DNA of 64,000 bases from Isosphaeraceae bacterium (GCA_031291845.1 JARLIH010000273.1:36612-100611), one strand, 5' to 3'; counted from the first letter of the stretch, positions 44,038-55,459 are shown. Notes: generated from the letters alone by a model not told the origin. Numbers and translations: made by a program.

Positions 44038-44475
44038 GTGAGCGATACGCCGGGCGATGCGCCGAAGTTGTGGTGTCCCTGCTGCGGCAAGATTCGCGTC
44101 CATCGAAGCGTTGCGGGCGTGCGCCATGGGGTACACCCGTTGCGAGAAGTTTTCGAAGGACTCGAGGTCGAACAGGGGCCCGACGACCCGCTCGTCCTGG
44201 CGCGCACCAGGCGGTGCGAGTGTTCGGCCGAGTGGGTATCGGCGGAGGTGCCGAGCTACTTCCTGTACCAGCTCCTCGAAGAACGGCGCCTGTACCACGA
44301 AGCGCGACGGGTTGCCGAAGCGGTCATCGAGCGGGCGCGGGCCGTCGAGCGGAGCGCCCGCACGCTCAGCCCCGCTCAGACCAAGGACTCGCGCTCGCTC
44401 AGAGTGTCGATCCACGAGGCCGAAACGTTGATCAAGGGTTTAAACGCGCGGTCCGACAACTATTTCCTCCGCTAA
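44038..44475 (+). CDS. Small zinc-ribbon protein of unknown function
   Basis: 145 residues from GTG 44038 with GGA just before. The N-terminus has a likely four-cysteine zinc site: LWCPCCGKIRVH and later TRRCECSAEW. The C-terminal half is helical and charged (LLEERRLYHEARRVAEAVIE; SIHEAETLIKGLNARS). The ribbon faintly recalls NrdR, but the ATP-cone is absent. It is divergent from the aminotransferase gene, with a 163-base shared upstream region. No function assigned. Confidence 0.7.
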   Translation: MSDTPGDAPKLWCPCCGKIRVHRSVAGVRHGVHPLREVFEGLEVEQGPDDPLVLARTRRCECSAEWVSAEVPSYFLYQLLEERRLYHEARRVAEAVIERARAVERSARTLSPAQTKDSRSLRVSIHEAETLIKGLNARSDNYFLR

Positions 44476-44523
44476 TGCGATCGTCGGCGCTTTGCATTCG
44501 TTGTTCTGACCGCGCACCCGCTT

Positions 44524-46176
44524 TCATTTCAGCCCGACGATCCGTCCTTCGGCGTCGACGTCGATCCGCTCGGCCGCCGGGCGTTCCGGCAGCCCGGGCA
44601 TCCGCACGATGTCGCCGGTCAGGGCCACCAGGAATCCCGCCCCGGCGGCGATCTCGACGTCGCGAACGGTGAGCGTCCAGCCCTTCGGCCGCCCGCGCAG
44701 CTTCGGGTTGTCGGAAAGCGAGTCCTGCGTCTTGGCCATGCACACCGGGAGCGAGCCGTAGCCGAGGCGACGCGCTTTCCGGAACTTGGCGGCGGCCGTC
44801 GGCAGGATATTCACGCCGTCGGCCCCATACATCACGCGGGCAATTGTTTCGATCTTCTGCTCGACCGGCCAGTCGAGCGCGTAGAGGGGCTGGTAGGGAG
44901 TTTCTGGCCCGCCGATCTCCGCAACGACCTTCTCGGCCAACGCCGCCGCCCCGGCTCCCCCGGCGCCAAAGACGTTGGCGGTCGCGCTCGGAATGCCTCG
45001 GCCCTTGCAGTAGCCGTGGACGACCTCCAGTTCGTCGTGCGTGTCGGAGGCGAACTGGTTGATCGCCACGACGGTGGGTTTTCCGAAGTGCGCGGCACTG
45101 TCGAGGTGAGCCGCCAGGTTCTCGAGGCCCCGCTCGACGGCGCCGGGATCGGGCTCGGTCAGGGAGTCGAGCCCCGCGCCACCGTGCATCTTGAGTGCAC
45201 GGATCGTGGCGACGATGACCACGGCCGAAGGGTTCAGGCCGGCCGAGCGGCACTTCAGGTCGAAGAACTTTTCGCCTCCGAGGTCGAACGCGAACCCGGC
45301 TTCCGTGACGGTGTAATCGGCGTGAGCGAGCGCCATTCGCGTGGCGAGCACCGAGTTGCAACCGTGGGCGATGTTCGCGAACGGACCGCCGTGAATGAAC
45401 GCCGGCGTGCCTTCGCGCGTCTGGACGAGGTTTGGCAGGAGCGCTTCGCTAAGAATCGCGGCCAGCGAGCCCGTGACCCCGATCTCGCCCGCGAGGACCG
45501 GCTTACCCTCGCTGTCGTAACCGACCAGAATACGGTCGAGACGGGCACGCAGGTCAGCCGGCGAATCGGCCAGGCAGAGGATCGCCATGACCTCACTGGC
45601 GGCCGTGATGTCGAACCCCGACTCGCGCGGCACGCCCTGCCCGGAGCCGCCGAGTCCCAGGACGATGTGCCTCAGCGCGCGGTCGTTCATGTCGAGCGCC
45701 CGCTTCCAGAGCACGTGCCGGGGGTCGAGCCGCGTGTCCTCGAAGTGCAGCCGATTGTCGATCGCCGCCGCGAGCAAGTTGTGCGCAGCGGTGATCGCGT
45801 GGAAATCGCCGGTGAACTGCAAGTTGATCGCGTTCGAAGGCTCGACGCGGCTGGCGCCGCCGCCGGTCGCTCCTCCCTTGCGCCCGAATACCGGCCCCAT
45901 CGAGGGTTGCCGCAGCGCGAGGGCCGACCGCTTGCCGATCACCCGCAGTCCTTGGGCCAGGCCGATCGAGACCGTCGTTTTCCCCTCGCCGGCCGGAGTC
46001 GGCGTGATCGCCGAGACGAGGATCAGCTTCCCGGGCGGCCGGCCCGCTGCGCTGAGCGCTTCCAGGCGTACTTTCGCCTTGTCCCTCCCGTACGGCTCCA
46101 GATGCTCGGGCGCGATCTCCAGGTCCGAGGCAATCGCGGTGATCGGCCTCAGGGTGACGGCTTCGTTGCTTGACAT
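44524..46176 (-). CDS. fhs: Formate-tetrahydrofolate ligase
   Basis: About 550 residues, the usual size. ATG 46176 is preferred to the TTG nine bases earlier. P-loop region ILVSAITPTPAGEGKTTVSI, LRQPSMGPVFGRKGGATGGG, INLQFTGDFHAITAAHNLLA, SGFDITAASEVMAILCLADS, GGPFANIAHGCNSVLATRMA, and the C-terminal MARTQD-like MAKTQDSLSDNPKLRG. It makes 10-formyl-THF from formate, THF and ATP. It may serve one-carbon biosynthesis, since no acetogenic or C1-dissimilation genes are adjacent. It lies 12 bases after the DUF983 gene on the same strand. Confidence 0.95.
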   Translation of the reverse strand: MSSNEAVTLRPITAIASDLEIAPEHLEPYGRDKAKVRLEALSAAGRPPGKLILVSAITPTPAGEGKTTVSIGLAQGLRVIGKRSALALRQPSMGPVFGRKGGATGGGASRVEPSNAINLQFTGDFHAITAAHNLLAAAIDNRLHFEDTRLDPRHVLWKRALDMNDRALRHIVLGLGGSGQGVPRESGFDITAASEVMAILCLADSPADLRARLDRILVGYDSEGKPVLAGEIGVTGSLAAILSEALLPNLVQTREGTPAFIHGGPFANIAHGCNSVLATRMALAHADYTVTEAGFAFDLGGEKFFDLKCRSAGLNPSAVVIVATIRALKMHGGAGLDSLTEPDPGAVERGLENLAAHLDSAAHFGKPTVVAINQFASDTHDELEVVHGYCKGRGIPSATANVFGAGGAGAAALAEKVVAEIGGPETPYQPLYALDWPVEQKIETIARVMYGADGVNILPTAAAKFRKARRLGYGSLPVCMAKTQDSLSDNPKLRGRPKGWTLTVRDVEIAAGAGFLVALTGDIVRMPGLPERPAAERIDVDAEGRIVGLK

Positions 46177-46188
46177 CACAGACAATCC

Positions 46189-46521
46189 CTAAGAGGAACC
46201 CTCGGGGTCGATATACTGATCGAAGTGGATCCAGAGCACTCGCGAGTACTGCCAGACCCAGGGAATGAGGGGGACACAGATCGCGGTCGCCGACAGTACG
46301 AGCTGAAAGAGGGTCCATCCCGGAAAGAAGAGCCACTCGATCAGCGTCAACAGACCGATCAAGGGAATCGCGAGCGCGTAGCTGAAGTACATCGCCCCCG
46401 TAAAGTAACCGTGCTGGCCCCGTCCGAAGACCAGGCCGCACTCGGGACAAACTTCGTTCATGGACCAGAGCGAGCGAAAGACCCGCCCGACGCCGCATTG
46501 GGGGCAGCGTCGACGGAGCAT
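46189..46521 (-). CDS. DUF983 family membrane protein
   Basis: 110 residues. A zinc ribbon with two CxxC pairs (RRCPQCGVGRVF; NEVCPECGLVF) precedes HGYFTGAMYFSYALAIPLIG and a second membrane helix (TLFQLVLSATAICVPLIPWV), ending YSRVLWIHFDQYIDPEG. This matches DUF983. The family is small and of unknown function, often beside cytochrome oxidase genes; here the neighbour is fhs, 12 bases downstream. Confidence 0.88.
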   Translation of the reverse strand: MLRRRCPQCGVGRVFRSLWSMNEVCPECGLVFGRGQHGYFTGAMYFSYALAIPLIGLLTLIEWLFFPGWTLFQLVLSATAICVPLIPWVWQYSRVLWIHFDQYIDPEGSS

Positions 46522-46770
46522 TGTGCCGAAGTGCAGGCGGAATGTCTTGGGAATGAGACCCTCTCCTTCGCTCGACCGCCGATTCTCTCGGTCTCGGCGG
46601 GCACTTTCTGATTGGTCAATGGCGCGAACATGCTAACGGCTGCTCGTCCCCAGGGAGGGCCAATCCGGCGCTGAAACGCGGTCGACAACTTTCCGGCTCG
46701 GCGAGGAGCATTTGCGTCGCTCGCTGCACGAGTTGCCTCTTGACCATGCCACGCGCACCTCGCGGCGCGG

Positions 46771-48858
<2,088 letters not shown>

Positions 48859-48885
48859 CGTGGATCCCCAAGAAAGAAAAGCCGC

Positions 48886-50283
48886 TCAGACCCCGGGCAT
48901 GGCCCGCTTCAGCGGTTTCAAGAGTGCGAGCAGCACGAAGGCCATGAACAGGGCCGCCATCGCCAGGACCAGCCAGAACGTCGAATGCTTCCATTTTGTC
49001 CAGAAAATGCCGATCATGGTCAACTTGTTGCCGATGGCCGTGGCCACGAACCATCCGCCCATCATCAGCCCGCGCATCCGGGTCGGAGCCACCTTCGAGA
49101 CGAGCGAGAGCCCCATCGGGCTCAACATCAGCTCGCCCAGCGACAGGACCCCATAAGCGCTGATGATCCACCAGGGAGAAACGCGCCCCGTGTCCCCTCC
49201 CGCCAACCCGCCTACGTACAGGATGAGGAACGCCACGCAGGTCAGGATCATGCCGAGCGCCATCTTCGCGGGTGTCGACGGTTCCAGCCCGCGGGCGTTC
49301 ATCCACTTCCAGAAGCGGACCAAGGGAATCGACAGGACGATGATCCAGAAGGGATTGATGGCGTTGGAGATCACGCCTGAGACGTCGGACCCGTCAATCA
49401 GGCCGAGCGTGAAGACCCGGATCAAGACCGGCGTCACCTTTGAGGCCCGCCAGTCCGTGTTGTCGTTGGCCCAGTAAGTCATGGTGCTGCCGTTCTGGTG
49501 AAACACCATCCAGAACACGATGACGATCGCGTAGATCACCAACAGCGCGGTGATCCGTTTCCACTCGGGCACCTTGTCCAGGGAGGACGTGTGGTCCGCG
49601 ACCGGCGGCAGGTCCTCCGTCAGCTCGATCTCCTGGGGCGCGGCAGGGGCTTTTCGCCGCTCGCCGTCCGCCAGGAAACGGTAGAACAGCACGAAGATCA
49701 GCGTCCCGAAACCCATTCCGACCCCCGCCGCGAAGAACGCTGCGCGGAAGCCGATCCGTTGGCGCAGCACTTCCGCCGCGATCGGCGCCATGAACGCACC
49801 AACGTTAATTCCCATGTAGAAAATATTATACGCTGCATCTCTCAGCGGGCTCCCGGCGGGATAGATGTTGCCGACCATCGTGGAGATGTTCGGTTTGAAG
49901 AACCCGTTGCCCACGAAGATGAGCGCGAGCGCTGCGTAGAATGACGTGGGGGAGCCGAGCGACAAGAGGAAATAGCCGGCGACGAACACGACTCCGCCGA
50001 TCACGATCGAAGGCCGGTACCCAAGTACCCGGTCGGCGATCAAGCCGCCGAGAAACGGGGTCAGATAGACGAACATCAGGTAGTTCGACCAGAGCAGGGT
50101 GGCCTGCGCCTTGGTCCAGCCGAACCCTTGGGCCTGGTCCTGGAGAAACAACGTCATAATCGCGGCGACGGTATAGAAGCCGAACCGCTCCCACATCTCG
50201 GTCGCGAACAGGATGTAGAGCCCGCGCGGATGGCGCTCCTTGGACTCCCCTACGGACGGCTCGAAATCGGCGGTCGTCGACAT
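48886..50283 (-). CDS. POT/PTR-family proton-coupled peptide transporter
   Basis: About 465 residues. ATG 50283 is supported by GGAG seven bases upstream; the 61 upstream residues in the same frame are not membrane-like. The family's proton-coupling motif ExxERFxxY is at residues 29-37 (EMWERFGFY). Other POT features are TPFLGGLIADRVLGYRPSIV, FFKPNISTMVGNIYP and DAAYNIFYMGINVGAFMAP. There are 12-14 membrane helices. It imports di- and tripeptides with protons. Gene order with the S9 peptidase suggests uptake of the peptides that enzyme releases. Confidence 0.93.
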   Translation of the reverse strand: MSTTADFEPSVGESKERHPRGLYILFATEMWERFGFYTVAAIMTLFLQDQAQGFGWTKAQATLLWSNYLMFVYLTPFLGGLIADRVLGYRPSIVIGGVVFVAGYFLLSLGSPTSFYAALALIFVGNGFFKPNISTMVGNIYPAGSPLRDAAYNIFYMGINVGAFMAPIAAEVLRQRIGFRAAFFAAGVGMGFGTLIFVLFYRFLADGERRKAPAAPQEIELTEDLPPVADHTSSLDKVPEWKRITALLVIYAIVIVFWMVFHQNGSTMTYWANDNTDWRASKVTPVLIRVFTLGLIDGSDVSGVISNAINPFWIIVLSIPLVRFWKWMNARGLEPSTPAKMALGMILTCVAFLILYVGGLAGGDTGRVSPWWIISAYGVLSLGELMLSPMGLSLVSKVAPTRMRGLMMGGWFVATAIGNKLTMIGIFWTKWKHSTFWLVLAMAALFMAFVLLALLKPLKRAMPGV

Positions 50284-50402
50284 GCGCGGCTCCGTCGCTG
50301 ACGGGACCGCCCCTGGCGGATCGGCCCCTGTGCCTTGAAGGCGGGCGCGGGACGCGCCGCCGAGGCCACAGGATAACGCAAGAGCGGACCGATCCCAAGC
50401 CC

Positions 50403-51731
50403 TCAACGCGACTTGGCGGCTTCCGCCGGCGCCGTCCCGAGCCACCGTAGAAGGTAGGGCATACATGCTACCGGTCCAGGGTCAGCGAAGAGCAGGGGGG
50501 CGCGAATGAGCTCGGCGTGGTTGGCGTGGATTGTCAGATGGTCCTTCACGCCGTCGAGCCGCGTGTTCGCCACCGATACGCAGCCATCGCCGGCACCGGT
50601 CGTCAGCTCGTCGAGCCGTGCGGCCAGGTCGCCGGTCGCGGCTCGCGTCAGGTTTCCGAGTAGTCCGCGGTCGCGCCGGGCCATGTCCACCTGGTCTTCG
50701 ATCTGCTTGCGCATGACCAGAGTCAGGACACCCACGTCCCCCGCCAGGATGTGGTAATCGACCCCGGGCGTTCTCGGCCGGGAGTTGAGCGCAGCCAGGA
50801 AGGCGCTGCGCGGCCGCATGTCCTCGGCGGCTTCGCCAAGTCCGTCCGCGAGATGGGCCAGTCCGCCGGACGGCGTCTGGCCGTTGGTGGCACGGACGCC
50901 TTTGAGAAGCTGCATCAGCGTCTGCGCCTGCGCGAGGTTCGACCCCTGGTTGACAGGCGCAATCAGGATGAGGTGCGAGACGTCATGGTCGAACTCACGT
51001 GGGTCCTCGACGTAAGAACGGGCGACCAACGCTCCCATCGAGTGCGCGACGATCGCCCAGGGATGCGTTTCGCGGGCGTCGCGCCGGAAGGCCTTCCAGT
51101 CGCGCCGGAATGCGGCGCCCGACTCTTCGAGCGAGCGGTTGTACGGATAGTCGTAGACGACGATCCCGAACCCGGCGGCCTCCAGCGGAGGGACCATGTG
51201 GACGAACCCCGCCGATGAGGAGTTAACGCCATGGACCAGGCAGATCGTCGGCCGGGCCGGGTCGTTCGGCCGGTACGATTTCAGTCCCCGCATACCGTAC
51301 TTCAACCTGCGCCTGGCGGCCTCGTCGATGCTCAGGGCGAGTCGGGAAAGGCGTTCTCGCCAGTCATCGCGGTGGGCCGCGTCGAGCCGCGTGCGCGGAA
51401 TCGTGATCGTCAGCGCCTGCGGACCGACGCCGATCGCCACGTCGGAGCCGAGGTTGGCGGCGAGCATCTTCTTCGTGAGCGTGCCCGCGACGCCGTCCAC
51501 CCTGAGGGGGAGGGAGGCGCCAGGCCTCTCCACGTTCGTTTCGGTAGCGCGGGCGAGCCGAACGACGATTTCGGCCAGATCGACGTCGCCCGACGACTCG
51601 CGAGGAATCGCGACAGCGACGTCGTCGGCGCGAGCGATCGCCAGCGGGTTGGCGCCAAAGACCAGCAGTCCTAGCCACAGCACTCTCATCGATCGCCGTC
51701 CGTTGGATTTCGCCCGAGGCTGCTCAATCAT
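50403..51731 (-). CDS. Exported lipase-like alpha/beta hydrolase
   Basis: About 442 residues. ATG 51731 gives a basic n-region and hydrophobic core (GRRSMRVLWLGLLVFGANPL); ATG 51689 is an alternative. The first 130 residues are an uncharacterised pre-domain (LAEIVVRLARATETNVERPG). The hydrolase has the oxyanion region LVHGVNSSSAGFVHMVPPL, the nucleophile elbow AHSMGALVARSYV and a likely Asp/His near the end (GDGCVSVANTRLDGVKDH; HANHAELI). This matches the PGAP1-like/triacylglycerol lipase type. A substrate cannot be inferred. It lies 119 bases upstream of the POT transporter, same strand. Confidence 0.82.
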   Translation of the reverse strand: MIEQPRAKSNGRRSMRVLWLGLLVFGANPLAIARADDVAVAIPRESSGDVDLAEIVVRLARATETNVERPGASLPLRVDGVAGTLTKKMLAANLGSDVAIGVGPQALTITIPRTRLDAAHRDDWRERLSRLALSIDEAARRRLKYGMRGLKSYRPNDPARPTICLVHGVNSSSAGFVHMVPPLEAAGFGIVVYDYPYNRSLEESGAAFRRDWKAFRRDARETHPWAIVAHSMGALVARSYVEDPREFDHDVSHLILIAPVNQGSNLAQAQTLMQLLKGVRATNGQTPSGGLAHLADGLGEAAEDMRPRSAFLAALNSRPRTPGVDYHILAGDVGVLTLVMRKQIEDQVDMARRDRGLLGNLTRAATGDLAARLDELTTGAGDGCVSVANTRLDGVKDHLTIHANHAELIRAPLLFADPGPVACMPYLLRWLGTAPAEAAKSR

Positions 51732-51804
51732 TGAAGAACTTCGTTTCACTTTACGGTTCTGATCGCGTGCGGCAAGATCAGAGAGGAGTCCGCCCAACAA
51801 TCTA

Positions 51805-51833
51805 TAGGGCCGGCCGAACGATGGCCGGCCCTA
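51805..51833. repeat. Perfect 11-base inverted repeat hairpin
   Basis: TAGGGCCGGCC (51805-51815) and GGCCGGCCCTA (51823-51833) around a seven-base loop, between divergent genes. With no T-run and a GC-rich palindromic core, it resembles a dispersed REP-like unit more than a terminator. Confidence 0.5.
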
Positions 51834-51850
51834 CAAATGCGGGCGTCTCG

Positions 51851-51859
51851 TGGTATACT
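51851..51859 (+). promoter_or_regulatory. Possible extended -10 promoter for the sensor kinase
   Basis: TGGTATACT contains TATACT (51854-51859) with an upstream TGn. No good -35 is seen. A start near 51866 would leave about 70 bases to ATG 51935. Confidence 0.35.
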
Positions 51860-51934
51860 GAAAGGTTGTTGGTAGGCCCAGTCCCCGCCTCATCGTCCTA
51901 ACCGACCGCGAGGGTCGCGAAGGATTCCGAGGGC

Positions 51935-53311
51935 ATGTTTACCGTCGGGTCGACGGAACGCCAGGCGCGAATTCCGGTCACATCAGCGCTCGTATTGATC
52001 GCGCTCCTTGTCGCGTACGCGCTGAGCGTCGCGGCCGTGTACCAGGTCTTTGACGAGTACCGCATGCTCGGCAATTGGCTCGCCCGGCCGGGAGCGATAC
52101 CGCGCGACGAGATCCGGGCGCTCCGGCAAGACATCGGCGGCCGGATCATCGCACGGACGATCGCGTCCGCCGTGATCTTACTTTGCACGCTCTGCACGCT
52201 CTGGCTCCAGCAGCGACAGCTCGCCGTGCGCCGCACGCTCGATCACGTGAAATTGCTCGCACACAACATCCTGGCGAGCCTGGACGACGGCGTGATCACG
52301 ACGGACCAGCAGGGGACCATCACGAGCATCAACTCCGCCGCGGTCCGCTTGCTGGGGATCGATTCCGACTGCATCGGCCGCGCGATCGCCCACATTTCCT
52401 CGGCCGACGTCCCGCTCGAAGCGATGAGTGCCTGCGTCACGGAGAAGAAGGCGCCCGTGAGCGACCGCGAGCTGACCCTCGACCGTGCGGGGCGCGTGCG
52501 GCGCCTGGTGGCCAGCGCGCTCGAGCTGCGAGACAAGCGCGGGGCGACGCTCGGCGCGGTGATCCACCTTCGCGACGTGACCGAGCGCATGCTGATGAAG
52601 GAACAGATGTGGCGGATGGAACAATTCGCCAGCCTGAGTACCTTGGCGTCCGGCCTGCACCACGAGATCAAGAACCCGATCACCGCGCTCAGCATTCACG
52701 TCCAGTTGCTCGAGGAGCAACTCCGCTGCGCGGGCGACGCCGGGCCGGCGGTCAGGGTGATCGACGTGTTGAAGGCGGAGGTCCGGCGTCTGAACGTGAC
52801 GCTCGACAGCTTTCGCAACTTCGCGAACCTCCAACACTTGAACCTGAAAGAGGTCGACGCCCAGGAAGTGCTCGCGAACCTCGCCCGCCTGATCGACCCC
52901 CAGGCAACCCGGCAAGGGGTACGGCTCGAGCTCGTGCAGCCGTCGGAACCGCTGCCAAGGCTGGCCATCGACTCGGAGAAGATCCAGCAGGCCCTGCTCA
53001 ACCTCATTCTCAATGCGCTCGAGGCCATGCCCGCCGGGGGCGACCTGAGCCTGAGCGCGGCGGTTGAAGACGGTGCGCTGCGGCTCGTGGTCCGCGACTC
53101 CGGGCCGGGAATTCCGCCCGAGATCCAGGACCATATCTTTCGCCCCTACTTCTCCACCAAGGGGAACGGCACCGGAATCGGGCTGTCGCTCGCCGAGAAG
53201 CTGATTCGACAGCACCGAGGGCGCCTCGATTTTCGAACCGGGTCCGGCGGCACCTCGTTCCGGATCACGTTGCCGCTCAAGATGCCTCACGGGAGCGCTG
53301 ACGGATCATGA
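51935..53311 (+). CDS. NtrB-type membrane histidine kinase
   Basis: 458 residues. Two N-terminal helices (VTSALVLIALLVAYALSVAA and TIASAVILLCTLCTLWL) bracket a short extracytoplasmic loop of about 45 residues, too small for a classic ligand domain. A PAS domain follows (ILASLDDGVITTDQQGTITS), then HisKA with His243 in SGLHHEIKNPITALSIHVQL, and HATPase (QQALLNLILNALEAMPAGGD; VVRDSGPGIPPEI; GNGTGIGLSLAEKLI). The HEIKNP form is typical of kinases that pair with sigma-54 activators. The stop overlaps the next start by ATGA. A membrane or cytoplasmic cue is more likely than a periplasmic ligand. Confidence 0.93.
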   Translation: MFTVGSTERQARIPVTSALVLIALLVAYALSVAAVYQVFDEYRMLGNWLARPGAIPRDEIRALRQDIGGRIIARTIASAVILLCTLCTLWLQQRQLAVRRTLDHVKLLAHNILASLDDGVITTDQQGTITSINSAAVRLLGIDSDCIGRAIAHISSADVPLEAMSACVTEKKAPVSDRELTLDRAGRVRRLVASALELRDKRGATLGAVIHLRDVTERMLMKEQMWRMEQFASLSTLASGLHHEIKNPITALSIHVQLLEEQLRCAGDAGPAVRVIDVLKAEVRRLNVTLDSFRNFANLQHLNLKEVDAQEVLANLARLIDPQATRQGVRLELVQPSEPLPRLAIDSEKIQQALLNLILNALEAMPAGGDLSLSAAVEDGALRLVVRDSGPGIPPEIQDHIFRPYFSTKGNGTGIGLSLAEKLIRQHRGRLDFRTGSGGTSFRITLPLKMPHGSADGS

Positions 53312-54708
53312 CAACCGAGGTCTTCCGCATCCTGATCGTCGACGACGAGCCGAACATCCGGACCGGGCTGGCGCAGGCGCTCGCCAGCGACAGCTTCACG
53401 ATCGCCACGGCGAAGGACGCCGACGAAGCGTGGACCCTCTTCCAGAGTGCTCACCACCTCTTGGTCCTGACCGACCTCAAAATGCCCGGTAGTCTCTCAG
53501 GGATCGAGCTCATCCGGCGCATCAAGGACGAGCGACCCGAGACGCTCATCATCGTCATCACGGCGCACGGCACGGTGGAGACGGCCGTCGAAGCGATGCG
53601 CCTCGGCGCGCACGATTACCTGACCAAGCCGATCGACCTCGGAACACTGCGTCTCCAAGTCCGCAATGCCTTCGAGCACCACCGCCTGCGCGAAGAGAAC
53701 CGCCGGCTGCGCGACCGTTTGGCCGTCGCGGGCGAGATCCCCGAGATGATCGGGCAATCGGCGGCCATCCGCGACGTGTTCGTGCGCATCCGCCAGGTCG
53801 CCGACGCGGACGTTACGGTCCTGGTGCAGGGGGAGAGCGGCACGGGAAAAGAGCTCGTGGCGCGCGCAATCCACAATTTGAGCCACCGCCGCGAGGGACC
53901 GTTCGTCGCCGCGAACTTCGGCGCCTTGCCCGAGGGGCTGATCGAGAGCGAGCTGTTCGGCTACGAAAAGGGTGCCTTCACCGGCGCCCAGCGCCAGAAG
54001 GCCGGCTGGTTCGAGATGGCGCGCGGCGGCACCTTGCTGCTCGACGAGGTGGGAGAAATGATGACCAAGACCCAGGTCGATCTCCTGCGCGTCCTCGAAC
54101 AGCGCGAAGTGCGGCGGCTAGGGGGCGCAGTCATGGTTCCCCTGGACGTCCGACTGGTCGTCGCGACCCACCAGGACATGGAAGGGCTGGTCGCCAGCGG
54201 CAAGATGCGCGAAGACCTGTACTACCGCCTGAACGTCATCCCCCTCCGAGTTCCCCCCCTCCGCGAACGCCGCGACGACGTCCCGCTTCTCGCCCAGCAC
54301 TTCATCCGGTGGGCCCAGCAGCGCCACGGACGGGAACCGAAGCAAGTGGCCAGCGCCACCATGCGCGCCTTGTGCGACTATTCGTGGCCAGGCAACGTGC
54401 GCCAACTGAAGAACTGCATGGAGCGCCTGGTCGTCACGGTGGATGGACCGATCATCCATCTCGAAGACCTTCCCAGCGAAATGCAGGGGCGAAGGCCCAG
54501 CGCGACTGCCTCCAGCAGCCCCGGCAACCTCGCTCAGACGCCCGACCAAGAGGTCCCGACCCTCGAGGCCGCCGTCGCTGAAACCGAAAAAGCCACGATC
54601 CTCGCCGCCCTCGAACGCTCCGACCATCACCGCGAGCGGACCGCCCAACTGCTCGGCGTGAGCGTCCGGACGTTGCACTATAAGATGAACAGATATAGTC
54701 TTCAATAG
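53308..54708 (+). CDS. NtrC-family sigma-54 response regulator
   Basis: 466 residues. Receiver with IVDDEP, phosphoacceptor Asp56 (LTDLKMPG) and the conserved Lys in YLTKPI. AAA+ domain with Walker A GESGTGKE, sigma-54 loop GAFTGA, Walker B TLLLDEVGE and FREDLYYRL-like MREDLYYRLNVIPLRVPPL. Fis-type helix-turn-helix HRERTAQLLGVSVRTLHYKM. The ATGA overlap with the kinase gene marks them as partners. About 50 bases downstream begins a region with three related palindromic sites and a -24/-12 promoter before two small genes and a SulP transporter, so its main target may be immediately adjacent. Confidence 0.94.
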   Translation: MTTEVFRILIVDDEPNIRTGLAQALASDSFTIATAKDADEAWTLFQSAHHLLVLTDLKMPGSLSGIELIRRIKDERPETLIIVITAHGTVETAVEAMRLGAHDYLTKPIDLGTLRLQVRNAFEHHRLREENRRLRDRLAVAGEIPEMIGQSAAIRDVFVRIRQVADADVTVLVQGESGTGKELVARAIHNLSHRREGPFVAANFGALPEGLIESELFGYEKGAFTGAQRQKAGWFEMARGGTLLLDEVGEMMTKTQVDLLRVLEQREVRRLGGAVMVPLDVRLVVATHQDMEGLVASGKMREDLYYRLNVIPLRVPPLRERRDDVPLLAQHFIRWAQQRHGREPKQVASATMRALCDYSWPGNVRQLKNCMERLVVTVDGPIIHLEDLPSEMQGRRPSATASSSPGNLAQTPDQEVPTLEAAVAETEKATILAALERSDHHRERTAQLLGVSVRTLHYKMNRYSLQ

Positions 54709-54742
54709 CTTGCAAAGCGGCGCCGCGGCCAACCTTCGTCCG

Positions 54743-54819
54743 TGCAAGAACCTGCCGGTCTGCAACATTCTGCAGACTTCCCATCGCGCTTCGTTGCCGC
54801 TCTCTGCAACTTCTTGCAG
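54743..54819. promoter_or_regulatory. Three related palindromic activator sites (candidate UAS array)
   Basis: CTGCAACATTCTGCAG (54760-54775, arms extend to GTCTGCA/TGCAGAC) and CTGCAACTTCTTGCAG (54804-54819) agree at 13 of 16 positions. Read in reverse, TGCAAGAACCTGC (54743-54755) matches the core of the third at 11 of 13. They lie 110-190 bases before the -24 element, the typical reach of NtrC-type enhancers. Confidence 0.6.
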
Positions 54820-54928
54820 CCCGGCCCTCACGGGGGCGAGGCGTGCTGGCGAGCGATGCTCGCCCTGAAGTTTTAAACCGTTTCCGATCAGAGGGTTGCG
54901 CGCGAAATGACGGTCCACTTTTGGGCTC

Positions 54929-54944
54929 TGGCGCGCCTTGTGCA
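54929..54944 (+). promoter_or_regulatory. Sigma-54 (-24/-12) promoter candidate
   Basis: TGGCGCGCCTTGTGCA against TGGCACG-N4-TTGCA: both core dinucleotides are in place at the right spacing and there are only two mismatches. Start expected near 54955. It points at the small genes and the SulP transporter. Confidence 0.65.
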
Positions 54945-55091
54945 TACACTCCTTACTTAGCTTGTCTTTAGGTTTCAACACAAGCAACCTGTCTGGATGG
55001 GTGGCTGGTGTGCCTGGGACAGGGGGGCGGTCGCCGTATGGAGGCGGCCGTCGAAGCGGGCTCGTCTCTCCCCCGAGAACGCGAGGTAGTC

Positions 55092-55421
55092 ATGCATCTC
55101 TATTTGACGCTCCCCAATCCGCTCGCCCGATTGACCCGAATCCTCGTCGCAGTCGAAGAAGCGCGACTCGGTCAAACCAGGGCCATCGATCATCAAGGTG
55201 CCGCAACCTTCCCGAATGAGTCGTCCGCGACTCCGCACACCGGCGATCCGGGCGACCTGGAATTACTGAGCCTGACCCGTCCGGAACCCACGTTTGGGGA
55301 GGGGCGGGACGCGCTCGATTTCTTGTCGCTGACCCGCGACGAGGACGCACGGAACGGCAGTCACGACGGCTTGAGCGACGCAAGCATGACGTGGAGCGCT
55401 CACCACGGCAGCGGACTCTGA
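55092..55421 (+). CDS. Small unknown protein with repeated LSLT motif
   Basis: 109 residues from ATG 55092 (GAGGT six bases before; an in-frame ATG at 55038 is possible). The N-terminus is an amphipathic segment (PNPLARLTRILVAVEEARLG). The rest is acidic and likely disordered, with two copies of a short motif 19 residues apart: LELLSLTR (56-63) and LDFLSLTR (75-82). A similar LDHLSLT occurs in the tail of the SulP transporter encoded downstream. No known domain. First gene behind the sigma-54 promoter. Confidence 0.55.
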   Translation: MHLYLTLPNPLARLTRILVAVEEARLGQTRAIDHQGAATFPNESSATPHTGDPGDLELLSLTRPEPTFGEGRDALDFLSLTRDEDARNGSHDGLSDASMTWSAHHGSGL

Positions 55422-55459
55422 CGCCACGCTCAATCGGTTCCAAGTGCTGGAACATTTCC

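Larger units (their letters stand above)
54709..55091 (+). other. Regulatory intergenic region with activator sites and sigma-54 promoter
   Basis: A 383-base gap. In order: three related TGCAA-type sites (54743-54819), a 17-base palindrome GGCGAGCGATGCTCGCC around 54851-54867, and a -24/-12 promoter (54929-54944). A leader of about 137 bases then precedes ATG 55092. No gene is visible. Confidence 0.55.

Noticed and set aside
54851..54867. Palindrome GGCGAGCGATGCTCGCC as a sigma-54 element
   Set aside because: The GG and GC cores are two bases too close for a -24/-12 promoter; the match at 54929 is far better.
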